From the NCBI GenBank assembly GCA_025351345.1, contig JANXWB010000010.1, positions 142,202-206,201 of the forward strand: a DNA stretch of 64,000 nucleotides, given 5' to 3'. The notes beneath the pieces were generated by a model that ran no database searches, was not told where the DNA came from, and worked only from the letters and a program-made list of their open reading frames with translations. This DNA is from Synechococcales cyanobacterium GL140_1_metabat_312. Lineage in GTDB: Bacteria; Cyanobacteriota; Cyanobacteriia; Leptolyngbyales; Leptolyngbyaceae. Both the position numbers and the translations under genes were made by a program. Below, one piece after another: positions 35,815 through 44,812 of this stretch (position 1 is its first letter; the number at the start of each line of letters is the position of its first letter).

Positions 35815-36999
35815 ATGTCAAAACGGAATATTTCATTGTTGATTGGAATAGTTTTTCTAGTCAGCACAGTTTTTTATGGGACAAAAGTACCTGCTCAATC
35901 GTCACTTTCTTCGATCGGTCTCTCTGTTGAACCCACAATCGAAAAAATCTTTCCCTTTGAAGCCGAAGCCGAAAAAGTCGAACCCCCTCCCCAATTTAGC
36001 TTTAAAGCGATCGATGGTGCTGGGAGACCGATTCAGAATGCCAAGATTCATTTGCAAATTCTTACGCCATCCGTTAATCCATTTCTGACAACGGACTTTC
36101 CCATTGTCGAAGGTACAAAGCTTTTAGATGTAGAGACGATCGCCTCTCAAGGTGAATTGAAGCTTCAACAAATGATGCCCATTCGCGGGAACTATACATT
36201 CAAAATGGATGTTGCACCTGCTATCGGGGCTAACTTTGAGCCATTCCAGCAAACCCAAATTCTCTCTGTTCAAGAGAATGGCATTAAATATCAAAATCTT
36301 ATAAAATTATTGCTGATTTTATTTGCGATTGGATTAGTTGGCGGCTGGATAATTGGTGCGCGGCAACCCATTCGACCGGGTGAGATTGCACCGAAAAATG
36401 TGCGTTTACTATTGAGCGGATTGATCATAATGTCGATCGGCGTACTTTTGTATATCAATGTCAGTGCAGAATTGGCTCAATCGCATATGTCCATGGCAAT
36501 GGATCACGAAACCAAATCCGCACCATCCTCTACCTTGGTGAAAGATACAGTATCACAAGGATTGAATGTTCGATTATCGGGAGACACCCAAGCCATGGTG
36601 GGGCAAGCTGCGAGTTTGCAAGTGACAGTTCTAGACTTTAAGACCCAAAAGCCTGTCAATGCGCAAATACAAGTGACGAGTACTCAACTTGAGCATGATT
36701 GGACAGCCTTTTCAATGCAAGGGAAAACAGATACTGCCGGACAGTTTGCTTGGCAACAGCAATTTTTCGATGGTGCACCTCATAAAGTGGTTGCGATCGT
36801 CTCCCCCCTTACTAATTCTGGGCTTCAATTTACCCCGATCGAAGTCGGCGAAACATTAGAAGTAGAAGGCGTTGCTCCACCGCTTCAAGTTCGACTCACG
36901 TCACTGACATACTTTGTGGGAATGGTGGCATTGGGATTATTGACGGGATTATTCATCCGTCGATCGCGCCGTCCAAGCGGGAAATTTAGTGCGTCATAA
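35815..36999 (+). CDS. Membrane protein of the B12-regulated cobalt operon, function unknown
   Basis: The 394-residue protein has an N-terminal signal or anchor (ISLLIGIVFLVSTVFYG), an extracytoplasmic beta-rich domain (about 50-165), two membrane segments (LLLILFAIGLVGGWIIGA; LLSGLIIMSIGVLLYINV), a second extracytoplasmic beta-sandwich (about 230-360), and a C-terminal membrane segment with a basic tail. The loop HMSMAMDHE could bind metal. The beta domains resemble carboxypeptidase-regulatory-like or FixH/YtkA-type folds. It takes the place CbtA usually has, so a role in cobalt import is inferred. Confidence 0.65.
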   Translation: MSKRNISLLIGIVFLVSTVFYGTKVPAQSSLSSIGLSVEPTIEKIFPFEAEAEKVEPPPQFSFKAIDGAGRPIQNAKIHLQILTPSVNPFLTTDFPIVEGTKLLDVETIASQGELKLQQMMPIRGNYTFKMDVAPAIGANFEPFQQTQILSVQENGIKYQNLIKLLLILFAIGLVGGWIIGARQPIRPGEIAPKNVRLLLSGLIIMSIGVLLYINVSAELAQSHMSMAMDHETKSAPSSTLVKDTVSQGLNVRLSGDTQAMVGQAASLQVTVLDFKTQKPVNAQIQVTSTQLEHDWTAFSMQGKTDTAGQFAWQQQFFDGAPHKVVAIVSPLTNSGLQFTPIEVGETLEVEGVAPPLQVRLTSLTYFVGMVALGLLTGLFIRRSRRPSGKFSAS

Positions 37000-37003
37000 T
37001 ACA

Positions 37004-37405
37004 ATGAATCATCAACATACTGTGTTTGTTTGTAGCAATTGTGGTGGAACTGCGCAAATGAGAACTGATGGGATTGCGAGTGAGGGTGAGCAATTACTCC
37101 ACCAATTACAGCATTTACATCAAGATTGGGATTTGCGTGAAGATTACACCATTCAAAGTGTGACCTGTATGGGAGTTTGCGATCGTTCTTGTGCAGTCGC
37201 ATTTGTCTCACCGGGAAAACATACCTACTTGTTTATTAATCTCCCGGTTACAAAGGAGTATTTAGACTCTACAGCGATAGCAGTTTTAGAATGCGCCTCG
37301 CTATATCATTCAAAGTCGGATGGCATGATGGCTTATCGCGATCGACCAGAATTATTGCGATCGCGAGTACTCGCTAGAATTCCGTCAATGCCTAGACTGA
37401 ACTGA
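37004..37405 (+). CDS. DUF1636 ferredoxin-like metal-binding protein
   Basis: The 133-residue protein resembles thioredoxin-like [2Fe-2S] ferredoxins: HTVFVCSNCGG at the start and TCMGVCDRSCAVAF in the middle give the four-plus-one Cys set. DUF1636 genes are often under B12 riboswitches in cyanobacteria, and this one is third in such an operon. The start at 37004 lies five bases after the upstream stop; an in-frame GTG at 36989 would overlap it. The role in cobalt or cobalamin metabolism is inferred. Confidence 0.82.
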   Translation: MNHQHTVFVCSNCGGTAQMRTDGIASEGEQLLHQLQHLHQDWDLREDYTIQSVTCMGVCDRSCAVAFVSPGKHTYLFINLPVTKEYLDSTAIAVLECASLYHSKSDGMMAYRDRPELLRSRVLARIPSMPRLN

Positions 37406-37433
37406 GATGGATAGATGGTTTTCATCTATGGTT

Positions 37434-38354
37434 TTAAGAGCTTGGTGAGTTCAATGTTGAACCGATCGCCCTAATGCGTCGCTGATTTATCTGTCCGCAG
37501 AAGCGAACCAAACAGGCGATCGTAATCAATGCCGTCACGCCTGAAATGCTCGCCAAAGGATTGCCATTCATTCCGGTCAACCAAGTTGGAACAGAACTAA
37601 TGGGTTTGACCAAGTTGCCAACATTCAGAATGTAATACCCACCAACCAAACCCGCATGAAGGCCAATGGACAATCCCAAACGCCCTTGAGTCGATCGCTT
37701 TGCCCAGATTAAGGTGATGCTTAAAATAAACAATGCTGGAAATGTTAACCAACCTGCAATAAATTGATCCCAAGGTCGAATGAAATGGGAAATCGCAAAA
37801 ATAGCAGAACAGGCGATCGTTGCCGTTCCTTGTGAATAATCACGTTCTAATTCATCTAATAACCATCCACGAAATAGCAATTCTTCCGCAAACCCAACCG
37901 CCAAAGACACGACAAAGCTTTCGAGTACAATTTTACTCAAACCAGGCGACAGATTAAACCACTGTACCCAACCTCTATCGCCTTGAAAAAAGAACAATAT
38001 TAAAACAAATCCCCAGGCTACAAGTAACCCGGAGAAGAGATTTTTAAAGTTCAAATTTAACGATCGTAATCCATAGCGCTTCAAGGGTTGATTTTCAGAA
38101 TGAACCGCCGGATTCCAAATCTGAAGTAACCCCACAAACAATAAATACAAAATTGGCATCGTCAACAACGATCGTAAATTTGCATCATTCACCAACAATA
38201 AGATTGGCAATGCAAATGGTACCCAACAGAGTCCCAATATTAACAGAAACGAAATCACCCGAATCGGAGCCGGAAATTGTTTCAAGGATGCAAGCAATCG
38301 CATTAATTTAGACTCTTGAACACCCAGTTGACGGCTCATTCGTAATTTTGCCAT
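37434..38354 (-). CDS. CPBP-family intramembrane metalloprotease
   Basis: The membrane protein of about 306 residues has about eight hydrophobic segments and the CAAX-protease/bacteriocin-processing (Abi) motifs: EELLFRGWLLDELERD and FAISHFIRPWDQF, with the catalytic Glu pair and His. Substrates are unknown. ATG at 38354 lies four bases after the clpS stop; an earlier in-frame ATG at 38375 would overlap clpS by 17 bases. It is co-transcribed with clpS. Confidence 0.85.
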   Translation of the reverse strand: MAKLRMSRQLGVQESKLMRLLASLKQFPAPIRVISFLLILGLCWVPFALPILLLVNDANLRSLLTMPILYLLFVGLLQIWNPAVHSENQPLKRYGLRSLNLNFKNLFSGLLVAWGFVLILFFFQGDRGWVQWFNLSPGLSKIVLESFVVSLAVGFAEELLFRGWLLDELERDYSQGTATIACSAIFAISHFIRPWDQFIAGWLTFPALFILSITLIWAKRSTQGRLGLSIGLHAGLVGGYYILNVGNLVKPISSVPTWLTGMNGNPLASISGVTALITIACLVRFCGQINQRRIRAIGSTLNSPSS

Positions 38355-38358
38355 GGGC

Positions 38359-38640
38359 CTAATCTGCTGGCTCAATAGAACTATCTAAACCGTGAGTTTT
38401 CAGCATTTCGCTATAAAACTCCGCTGGCTCCATCGCACAGGTAATCACCAACCCAAATCCATTATTGTGGGCCTCCATCATCACATTCACAGCCTGAGCT
38501 TCCGACAGCATGGGCACCGTCTGAATCAACATCTTGACCACGTACTCCATGGAATTGTAGGGATCATTGTGAAGCAGAACACGATACTGAGGCGCTAACT
38601 TACGGACGACTTTGCGTTGTTCAATGGTCTCGACTGCCAC
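38359..38640 (-). CDS. clpS: ATP-dependent Clp protease adaptor ClpS
   Basis: The 93-residue adaptor delivers N-degron substrates to ClpAP/ClpCP. The core motifs are YRVLLHNDPYNSMEYVV and EAHNNGFGLVITCAMEPAEFY, which include the N-D pair and the Met/hydrophobic pocket for the N-terminal residue. Cyanobacteria have two ClpS types; I do not assign which. Overlaps or abuts the CPBP protease gene. Confidence 0.93.
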   Translation of the reverse strand: MAVETIEQRKVVRKLAPQYRVLLHNDPYNSMEYVVKMLIQTVPMLSEAQAVNVMMEAHNNGFGLVITCAMEPAEFYSEMLKTHGLDSSIEPAD

Positions 38641-38961
38641 GGAAATACCCTCATTACATTTCTAGATTACTAAGCCTAGATGCCCGCCCACACAACGAGG
38701 TCGATCGGATCTTGGCTTTCAACTGCCTTACCCGTTATAGCACCTCTTTTTCGGATACGGAATCAGGAATGGAATAAATCTCATAGAAAATTTCGCAACC
38801 TATCAAGATGCAGTTTCCACCTAGGTTATTCGGAATGCCGTATTATTCGGTGTAATTTCGTATATTAGAATAGCTATTAGGTAACAGATGTCTGTTCGAT
38901 GTCTATTCACCTAGCAACAGACTGATAACCCACAGATTCAAGACCATCAGAGGCGATCGCA
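38641..38961. other. Divergent promoter region, clpS / ABC1 kinase
   Basis: There is no gene in these 320 bases. AACAGA-TG-TCTGTT at 38883-38896 is a short imperfect palindrome that could be an operator. AGAGG at 38949-38953 is a plausible ribosome-binding site of the ABC1-kinase gene. Confidence 0.4.
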
Positions 38962-40701
38962 GTGCAGTATTCTAATAAACAGGCTCGAACACAACTGCGA
39001 CGCTATGATGCAGACGCGATCGCCCGAATGTATCGTTTCCAACCTTGGCTGATTGTCGGTCGCGCACTCAAAATTATTTTTCTATTCCTCAGCTTCTTCA
39101 TCGGCTGGCAAATTGATGCATCTATGGGCAAAGCCGAGGGCAACCAACAGGCCCGCGCCAAACAGCTTCGCGATACTTTGACAACTCTTGGACCCACCTA
39201 CATTAAAGTTGGCCAAGCGCTCTCAACCCGCCCCGACTTGATTCGACAAGATTTCTTGGATGAATTGATTAAACTCCAAGATCAACTGCCGCCGTTCCCC
39301 ACCCCGATCGCCTTGGCTATTATTGAAGAAGAAATCGGGCGTAGCGTTTTCCAGCTTTACAAAGAAATTTCCCCCCTCCCGATCGCTGCTGCCAGTCTGG
39401 GCCAAGTTTACAAAGCCAAACTTCACACCGGAGAAGAGGTCGCCGTTAAAGTCCAACGGCCCAATCTTTACCCACTAATCACATTGGACCTGTGTTTAAT
39501 GCGCTGGGGAGCCAAGACCTTTGGACATCTTTTGCCACTGAACTTGGGCCATGATTTGGCGATGATTATTGATGAATTTGGCACTAAATTATTCGAGGAA
39601 ATGGACTACGAGAACGAAGGTCAAAACGCTGAACGGTTCGCCATCAATTTTGCGGGCGATCCCGAAGTGAAAGTACCCTGCATTTATTGGGACTACAGCT
39701 CTCAACATATTCTCACTTTGGAGTGGATCAATGGCTACAAGCTCACAGACGTGGCCGCTGCCCAAGCCGCTGGTCTCGATAGCGATGCCATTATCCGAAT
39801 TTGCGTCACGTCCGGACTGCGCCAGCTTCTGGAATTTGGATTATTCCATGCGGATCCCCATCCCGGCAACCTGTTTGCGATGCACGCCGAACCCGGAACC
39901 AATATGCCCGGACGCATGGCCTACATTGACTTTGGTATGATGGACCAGCTCGAAGAATGGATGAAGGAAAAAATAGTTGATTCGGTGGTGCATCTAATCA
40001 ATCAAGACTACGAAGAACTGGCCAATGACTTTGTGGCCCTCGGATTTCTAACGGCTGATACAGATATTCGTCCGATCGTCCCTGCCCTTGAAGCCGTGTT
40101 CGCCCAAGCTATGGGTGCCTCTGTTGGTGACTTTAATTTCAAAGCCGTCACCGACCAGTTTTCCGGCTTGATGTATGAATATCCCTTCCGTGTCCCAGCC
40201 AAATTTGCCCTAATCATCCGATCGCTTGTCACCCAAGAAGGTCTAGCCCTAACCCTTAACCCTGAGTTCAAAATCCTCGAAGTCGCCTACCCCTATGTCG
40301 CTCGTCGATTGCTAACGGGCGAAACCCCGGCCTTCCGCGCTCGGTTATTGGAAGTGATGTTTAAAGATGGCAAGCTGCAATGGAAACGGCTTGAAAACAT
40401 GATTAATATTGCCCGCAGTGATAGCAAGTTTGACCTATTGCCAACGGCTCAAATGGGGTTGCAATTCTTGATGTCTGAGGAGGCCGATGATTTCCGACGG
40501 CAGATTATCTTGGCCTTAACGGAAGACGATCGGCTCCACACGGAAGAAGTACAACGGCTTTGGAACATGGTGAAGGGTGAACTCAAACCCGATCGGATGC
40601 TGAATGAAGCATGGCGTGCCCTAATCCAATTTGGCGCAGCACGAACAGTTGAAGCCTTCCCTGCCCTAGCAAATCTATCTGTTTTGACGGGAGGTCGCTA
40701 A
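38962..40701 (+). CDS. ABC1/UbiB (AarF) family atypical kinase
   Basis: The 579-residue protein has the KxGQ-type motif (TYIKVGQALSTRPDL), the Ala-rich loop AAASLGQVYKAKL, the catalytic Lys VAVKVQRP, ExD-type LFEEMDYENEGQNAERF, and the HADPHPGNLF / YIDFGMM metal motifs. The family acts on quinone lipid biosynthesis and plastoquinone or tocopherol homeostasis at membranes. The start is GTG at 38962 with AGAGG eight bases before it. Length is normal for cyanobacterial members. Confidence 0.93.
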   Translation: MQYSNKQARTQLRRYDADAIARMYRFQPWLIVGRALKIIFLFLSFFIGWQIDASMGKAEGNQQARAKQLRDTLTTLGPTYIKVGQALSTRPDLIRQDFLDELIKLQDQLPPFPTPIALAIIEEEIGRSVFQLYKEISPLPIAAASLGQVYKAKLHTGEEVAVKVQRPNLYPLITLDLCLMRWGAKTFGHLLPLNLGHDLAMIIDEFGTKLFEEMDYENEGQNAERFAINFAGDPEVKVPCIYWDYSSQHILTLEWINGYKLTDVAAAQAAGLDSDAIIRICVTSGLRQLLEFGLFHADPHPGNLFAMHAEPGTNMPGRMAYIDFGMMDQLEEWMKEKIVDSVVHLINQDYEELANDFVALGFLTADTDIRPIVPALEAVFAQAMGASVGDFNFKAVTDQFSGLMYEYPFRVPAKFALIIRSLVTQEGLALTLNPEFKILEVAYPYVARRLLTGETPAFRARLLEVMFKDGKLQWKRLENMINIARSDSKFDLLPTAQMGLQFLMSEEADDFRRQIILALTEDDRLHTEEVQRLWNMVKGELKPDRMLNEAWRALIQFGAARTVEAFPALANLSVLTGGR

Positions 40702-40751
40702 GAGCGGTACTGTAGGGCTTGGTAATAAAACTTTACGTCCCCAGCCGAACC

Positions 40752-41201
40752 ATGGATCTTGAAAATATGCCCGTTGATTCGATGATGAACCAGATGCCCG
40801 TTGATCAAATGGATGCATTTCCGGAGTATTTCATCTCTTTAGATCCACCGATTGTGCTAATTGGGGCGGCATTGCTGTTCAGCATCTTGTCGGGTGTGGC
40901 ATTTCAGGGTGCGCTGGTGGAAGATTTGAATAATTGGAAAGCAAATCCTAAGGCCCGCAGCATTACGAGTTTGCAAAATATCAATTTAATTCTGCCGTTT
41001 TTAGGAATGGCGATCGGGTCTTCGTTTTTTTTGTCATCGGGAGTTGAGACCTTTGGGTTTCCGCCCAAGATTGCCTATGCGATCGCGATTCCCATGGCAT
41101 TTTCCGTCGGTTGGCTAGTGTGGCGGCAATTAGGTTCAATTTTGCGTCAGATTGAACAAGGTGGATCGGCGGCGATCGATTTGGATGACGTTGGGTTCTA
41201 A
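40752..41201 (+). CDS. Small cyanobacterial membrane protein, unknown function
   Basis: The protein of about 149 residues has three membrane segments (PIVLIGAALLFSILSGVAFQG, INLILPFLGMAIGSSFFLS, IAYAIAIPMAFSVGWLVW), an N-terminal Met/Pro/Asp-rich segment with MPVD twice, and a soluble C-terminal tail ending AAIDLDDVGF. The longer frame begins at TTG 40719; the start is uncertain. It lies just downstream of the ABC1 kinase gene and may be co-transcribed with it. Confidence 0.6.
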   Translation: MDLENMPVDSMMNQMPVDQMDAFPEYFISLDPPIVLIGAALLFSILSGVAFQGALVEDLNNWKANPKARSITSLQNINLILPFLGMAIGSSFFLSSGVETFGFPPKIAYAIAIPMAFSVGWLVWRQLGSILRQIEQGGSAAIDLDDVGF

Positions 41202-41252
41202 AGTATTCAATAATAATCCCTCGTCATTCCCACGGGGGATTCTGGGAATACT
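41202..41252. terminator. Large two-part hairpin after the membrane-protein gene
   Basis: AGTATTC (41202-41208) pairs with GAATACT (41246-41252), enclosing AATCCCTCGT (41215-41224) paired with ACGGGGGATT (41232-41241) with one G-T pair. The total is about 17 bp. No T run follows, so it may be a repeat-type or stabilising hairpin. It starts right after the stop codon. Confidence 0.5.
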
Positions 41253-41361
41253 GATCAAACTGGAGATGCCGATCGAACACGATTGAACCACTACGATCGT
41301 CCCATCAAAATCTTTTCTACCCATCCTCCATCCGCTGCATCCAATTCATCACCGGGGGTTC

Positions 41362-41691
41362 TTAAAAGTTAATCACCATATCAAAGCCTGCCCGTTCGTA
41401 AACCCCTGCAAAAATTGTCTGTAGATCAATTGTGGGTTTTACGTCTCCACCCCTTAAAGGTAACGGAAACGAGGATAGGGACGATCGCAATAAAAAAGCA
41501 TACAAATGTTCATGAGGACAGCGATCGCCGTGCGCTACTAAAACATAACATTGCGTTGAAATAGAAGATTGGCCGAGGGGGAAATGAGTTTTCCGCAACA
41601 AATTTTTTTCCGGTAGCGTCAAGGAAATCGATATAGGCTCAATAATTGGAACCTCTAGAACCGAGACCTTGCCTAAGTTTCCGATCGGCAT
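41362..41691 (-). pseudogene. Remnant of a DUF4058-family gene
   Basis: The 109-residue frame resembles the C-terminal part of DUF4058 proteins: STQCYVLVAHGDRC, EHLYAFLLRSSLSSFPLPLRGGD, then PTIDLQTIFAGVYERAGFDMVINF. Full members are about 250 residues. The rest is not present upstream, where the xisI gene lies within 100 bases. It is therefore a decayed fragment. Other DUF4058-like families share these segments, so the family name is tentative. Confidence 0.55.
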
Positions 41692-41787
41692 GTAATCGTC
41701 ACATCGGGAATTTCCACAGGTTGACGATCGTCGTTTGTCAAATAAAACTGACGATTGTGGGACATATGGCTATGGGTCAGGGAAATA

Positions 41788-42123
41788 TTAGGCGACAGCG
41801 TATCCACTAAATTGGCGTTTGAAGGGAGAGTGAAACCCTAGCACGATATCTGAGGCAGGGATTCCCTTCTCGTTCAAGACTTGAGCGATCGCAGTTTCTG
41901 TACCATTATGTTGAATCCAGATTTTGCCATTTTTAATATCAAAGTGCAGGATAAGATTAAAAATGCGTTGCTGGTCTTCCCAACCCACATAAGCGAGTTG
42001 GTAGTGATCATGTTCTGTATCGCAAATAATCTCAGTCTCGACATCATTGGAATGAGAATAGGGATGAGCTTGTTCGGTTAAGACTTGACGAATTATTTGT
42101 CGGTATTGTTGTAGTTTGTCCAT
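41788..42123 (-). CDS. xisI: XisI-family protein
   Basis: The 111-residue protein matches XisI (fdxN-element excision controlling factor): MDKLQQYRQIIRQVLTE, a central HDHYQLAYVGWEDQQRIFN and IWIQHNGTETAIAQVL, ending DIVLGFHSPFKRQFSGYAVA. XisI normally pairs with XisH; many pairs exist in cyanobacteria outside the fdxN element and their role is unclear. Its partner upstream is broken (see next entry). Confidence 0.88.
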   Translation of the reverse strand: MDKLQQYRQIIRQVLTEQAHPYSHSNDVETEIICDTEHDHYQLAYVGWEDQQRIFNLILHFDIKNGKIWIQHNGTETAIAQVLNEKGIPASDIVLGFHSPFKRQFSGYAVA

Positions 42124-42530
42124 TGTTTGATTTCCTCCTGAATTGGGTCATAAATAATTAGGTTTACAGCATGGCGTTTGAGAGATTTTTGGATGAAGGG
42201 AATTTGAAAAAAGTCACGATGGGTTTCAATGGGAACTGCAAGATACAAGATGCGATCGGGTTCTTTATCTTCGAGGGCTTGGACATAGTTCAAATATTGT
42301 CCTAAAGCGCCATGGAACTCGCTGATATCTGAGTCTGTGATAAAGCTTTTGATTTCGATCGCAATTTTTTCCTAGTCTCGTTGAGCTGCGATCGCGTTCT
42401 CAGCACCCAAATCAATTTTCAGTTTTACGGCCTCACTAATTTGGATCGTAAATGGATCATGGGTAATCAGCCAGCCATCTTTTTCTAGCGCGTGTTTCAC
42501 TGCGTCATGAAATTTATCTTTGCGTGACAC
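42093..42530 (-). pseudogene. xisH: xisH interrupted by an in-frame TAG
   Basis: A frame of 145 codons from GTG at 42530 (GGAGG nine bases upstream) encodes XisH: MSRKDKFHDAVKHALEKDGW, LGAENAIAAQRD, then TAG at codon 53 (42374-42372), and then EKIAIEIKSFITDSDISEFHG with a normal C-terminus. The stop lies just before the EIK part of the PD-(D/E)xK nuclease motif. The rest of the frame is intact, so the loss is recent or the codon is a sequencing error. Confidence 0.8.
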
Positions 42531-42625
42531 TATACTACACCTCCACTTCTAAAACGATCGATGGATTGCACCAGATTGTAGCAGCCGTCAGAGAATTAGG
42601 CTTAAAGAATAGGTGAGTTGGCCAA

Positions 42626-43471
42626 TCAAATCTTACTCAAAATTCCATTCACCCGATCGACCCAAACTCTATTTCCCAATTGTTGATATTCTGCTTTTGC
42701 AAATTCCAAAACTCGTTTCGCTTCAGAATAATTTTTCTGTTTTAAGAACGTCATCCCAGCACCATAGTAAGCATTTGCAAACTTTGGGTTTAATTGAGTC
42801 GCCGATCGAAAAGCCACGATCGCATTTGACCAATCACCATCACTATACAAAACCGTCCCCAACGCATAAAACGCATCGGCATAATTAGGATTCACCTGCA
42901 CCGCTTTACGAAAGGCTGCGATCGAACCTCGGTTCCATTTAGTCCGTTGATAGGCAAGACCTAAATGGTAATAAGGCTCAGGAATGCCAGGATTCAATTC
43001 AGTTGCTTTTTGGAAGAAATTCGTAGCACCTTTAACATCACCTTCAAGATTTTGAACTAATCCCAAATTGTAATATGCCATTCCAAGCTTTGGATCAAGC
43101 ACAATTGCTCTAGACAAATATTCTCGTGATTGTTTTAGATTGTTCCCTTCAAGGAGTGCCGCACCCAAGTTTGCATAGGTCAAGGCATAGGACGGATCAA
43201 GCTGAATTGCACGATAAAAAGCAGACGCAGACGCCTGAACTTGGCCCGATTGTCGAAGTGCTAAACCTAAATTGTATTGGGCCGCAAAGGATTTAGGATT
43301 AAGCTGAGCGGCGCTAGAAAATGATCCGATCGCACCTGAAACATCCCCTGTTTTCACCTGCATCAAGCCTTGCTGATAAAAACTTTCAAATGATTGTGCG
43401 GAAACTGGTAACTGTGAGGGCAATTGTAATACAAAGGCTAAAACAAATGCTGCGATCGGACCACTTTTCAT
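42626..43471 (-). CDS. Exported TPR-repeat protein
   Basis: The 281-residue protein has a signal peptide (IAAFVLAFVLQLPSQLPVSAQ) and about seven tetratricopeptide repeats, such as YNLGLALRQSGQVQASASAFYRAIQLDPSYA. TPR arrays form a superhelical scaffold for protein-protein contacts, here in the periplasm or thylakoid lumen. The partner is unknown. It is separated by five bases from the upstream peroxiredoxin gene and is probably in the same mRNA. Confidence 0.85.
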   Translation of the reverse strand: MKSGPIAAFVLAFVLQLPSQLPVSAQSFESFYQQGLMQVKTGDVSGAIGSFSSAAQLNPKSFAAQYNLGLALRQSGQVQASASAFYRAIQLDPSYALTYANLGAALLEGNNLKQSREYLSRAIVLDPKLGMAYYNLGLVQNLEGDVKGATNFFQKATELNPGIPEPYYHLGLAYQRTKWNRGSIAAFRKAVQVNPNYADAFYALGTVLYSDGDWSNAIVAFRSATQLNPKFANAYYGAGMTFLKQKNYSEAKRVLEFAKAEYQQLGNRVWVDRVNGILSKI

Positions 43472-43476
43472 AATGC

Positions 43477-43932
43477 CTAAACCAATCCCTTGACAACCAT
43501 CAACGACTCATCAATATGCCCTTGAAAGTTTAACTGTGAATTGAACATATGACGGACAATCCCAGCACGATCGATCACATAAGTCACACGACCGGGCAAA
43601 ATTCCCATCGTCGCTGGAACCCCAAAGGCTTTACGCGTCGCATTTCCTGCATCGCTCAATAAGGTAAAAGGCAATTGATACTTGGCTGCAAACGCTTGAT
43701 GAGAAGCCATATCATCACCGCTAATCCCGATCACTTCCGCGCCAGCGTCTTGGAATGCAGCATAGCTATCCCGAAAACTACAGGATTCCTTTGTACAACC
43801 CGGCGTATCATCTTTTGGATAGAAATACAGAACCACGCACTTCTTCCCGACAAAATCTTTCAAATTGACCGTATCGCCCGTTTGCGATTTCAAACTCACA
43901 TCCGGAAGCGTATCTCCAACTTTGAGAGCCAT
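43477..43932 (-). CDS. bcp: Peroxiredoxin Q / bacterioferritin comigratory protein
   Basis: The 151-residue thiol peroxidase reduces hydrogen peroxide and organic hydroperoxides. The active site is YPKDDTPGCTKESCSFRD with peroxidatic Cys46 and resolving Cys51, as in atypical 2-Cys PrxQ. Other markers are GDTLPDVSL, VIGISGDDMASHQAF and a short C-terminus. Cytoplasmic, no signal peptide. Confidence 0.93.
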   Translation of the reverse strand: MALKVGDTLPDVSLKSQTGDTVNLKDFVGKKCVVLYFYPKDDTPGCTKESCSFRDSYAAFQDAGAEVIGISGDDMASHQAFAAKYQLPFTLLSDAGNATRKAFGVPATMGILPGRVTYVIDRAGIVRHMFNSQLNFQGHIDESLMVVKGLV

Positions 43933-44049
43933 GTTAAATTACCTAAAATCTAAGAATGAACACTTATCAAACTATTGTTAATGCTATAGCAACCGACCTA
44001 GAATCACTCACGAAATTACAATTCCTGCTTTTAGCACTGATTTAGAACT

Positions 44050-44790
44050 ATGGAACCGATTTCAGCGATCGTCTCACTTTTACTTGGACTCATCGCACCC
44101 GTGGGTATTGTCAGCGATCGAATCGCCGAAAACCAAATCCGCAAACAGCTCACCCGCGCCGAATCCTTAGAAATCCGAATCGACAACGCCCCAACCTATC
44201 AACTCCTCGGCGGCAAACTGAACAAAGTGCGCCTTGCAGGTCGTGGATTATTCGTCACGCCCGATGTCCGAATTGACACCTTAGACCTTGAAACCGATCC
44301 GATCGCCCTCGCTGGATTAAGCGCTAAACTTGCCAAACCCCTACAAGGTGCATTTCGCATCGTCCTCACCGAAACCGACATCAACCGCGCCCTCAACTCC
44401 CCACAATTCAACGATCGGCTCAAAAGTGGTCGCTATCAAGTCACCCAACCTCAGGTCAAAATTCTAGAAAACGATCGTATTTCATTCCAAGCCCAACTCA
44501 CCGAAGCGCGCTATCCCGGCCAGCTCAAAATCCTGATCGAAGGCAAACTCAGCAGCACCTCAGGCAAAACCCTCCAACTCGAAAACGCCACCTTCCAACT
44601 CAACGACAAACCCGTTCAACCGATCGTCCTAAAACAGCTCTTCCCAAGCGGCATCCCCGGCATCGACCTCACCCAATACGAAGTTCAAGGCATCACCAGC
44701 CGGATCCTCAAACTAGAAACCCAACCCAACGGGCAACTAGAACTAATCGGCTTCCTACAAATCCGCCCCGACACGAGCTTACTAAGATAA
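44050..44790 (+). CDS. DUF2993 (LmeA-like) lipid-binding protein
   Basis: The 246-residue protein has an N-terminal hydrophobic segment (ISAIVSLLLGLIAPVGIVS) and a beta-rich DUF2993 domain: VRLAGRGLFVTPDVRIDTLDLETDPI, then LTETDINRALNSPQFN. Related mycobacterial LmeA binds phospholipids. The C-terminal part of these cyanobacterial forms is shorter than usual in mycobacteria. Its 3' end is 22 bases from the convergent smpB. Confidence 0.8.
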   Translation: MEPISAIVSLLLGLIAPVGIVSDRIAENQIRKQLTRAESLEIRIDNAPTYQLLGGKLNKVRLAGRGLFVTPDVRIDTLDLETDPIALAGLSAKLAKPLQGAFRIVLTETDINRALNSPQFNDRLKSGRYQVTQPQVKILENDRISFQAQLTEARYPGQLKILIEGKLSSTSGKTLQLENATFQLNDKPVQPIVLKQLFPSGIPGIDLTQYEVQGITSRILKLETQPNGQLELIGFLQIRPDTSLLR

Positions 44791-44812
44791 AACCTAATAC
44801 TCAGTCAGCGCA

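Noticed and set aside
40719..40751. TTG at 40719 as start of the membrane-protein gene
   Set aside because: It adds only 11 residues that resemble no signal, and ATG at 40752 is the simpler choice; not excluded.
41692..41790. Minus-strand segment encoding SHNRQFYLTNDDRQPVEIPD as a continuation of the DUF4058 remnant
   Set aside because: It is in a different frame, overlaps xisI, and does not match the expected part of the family.
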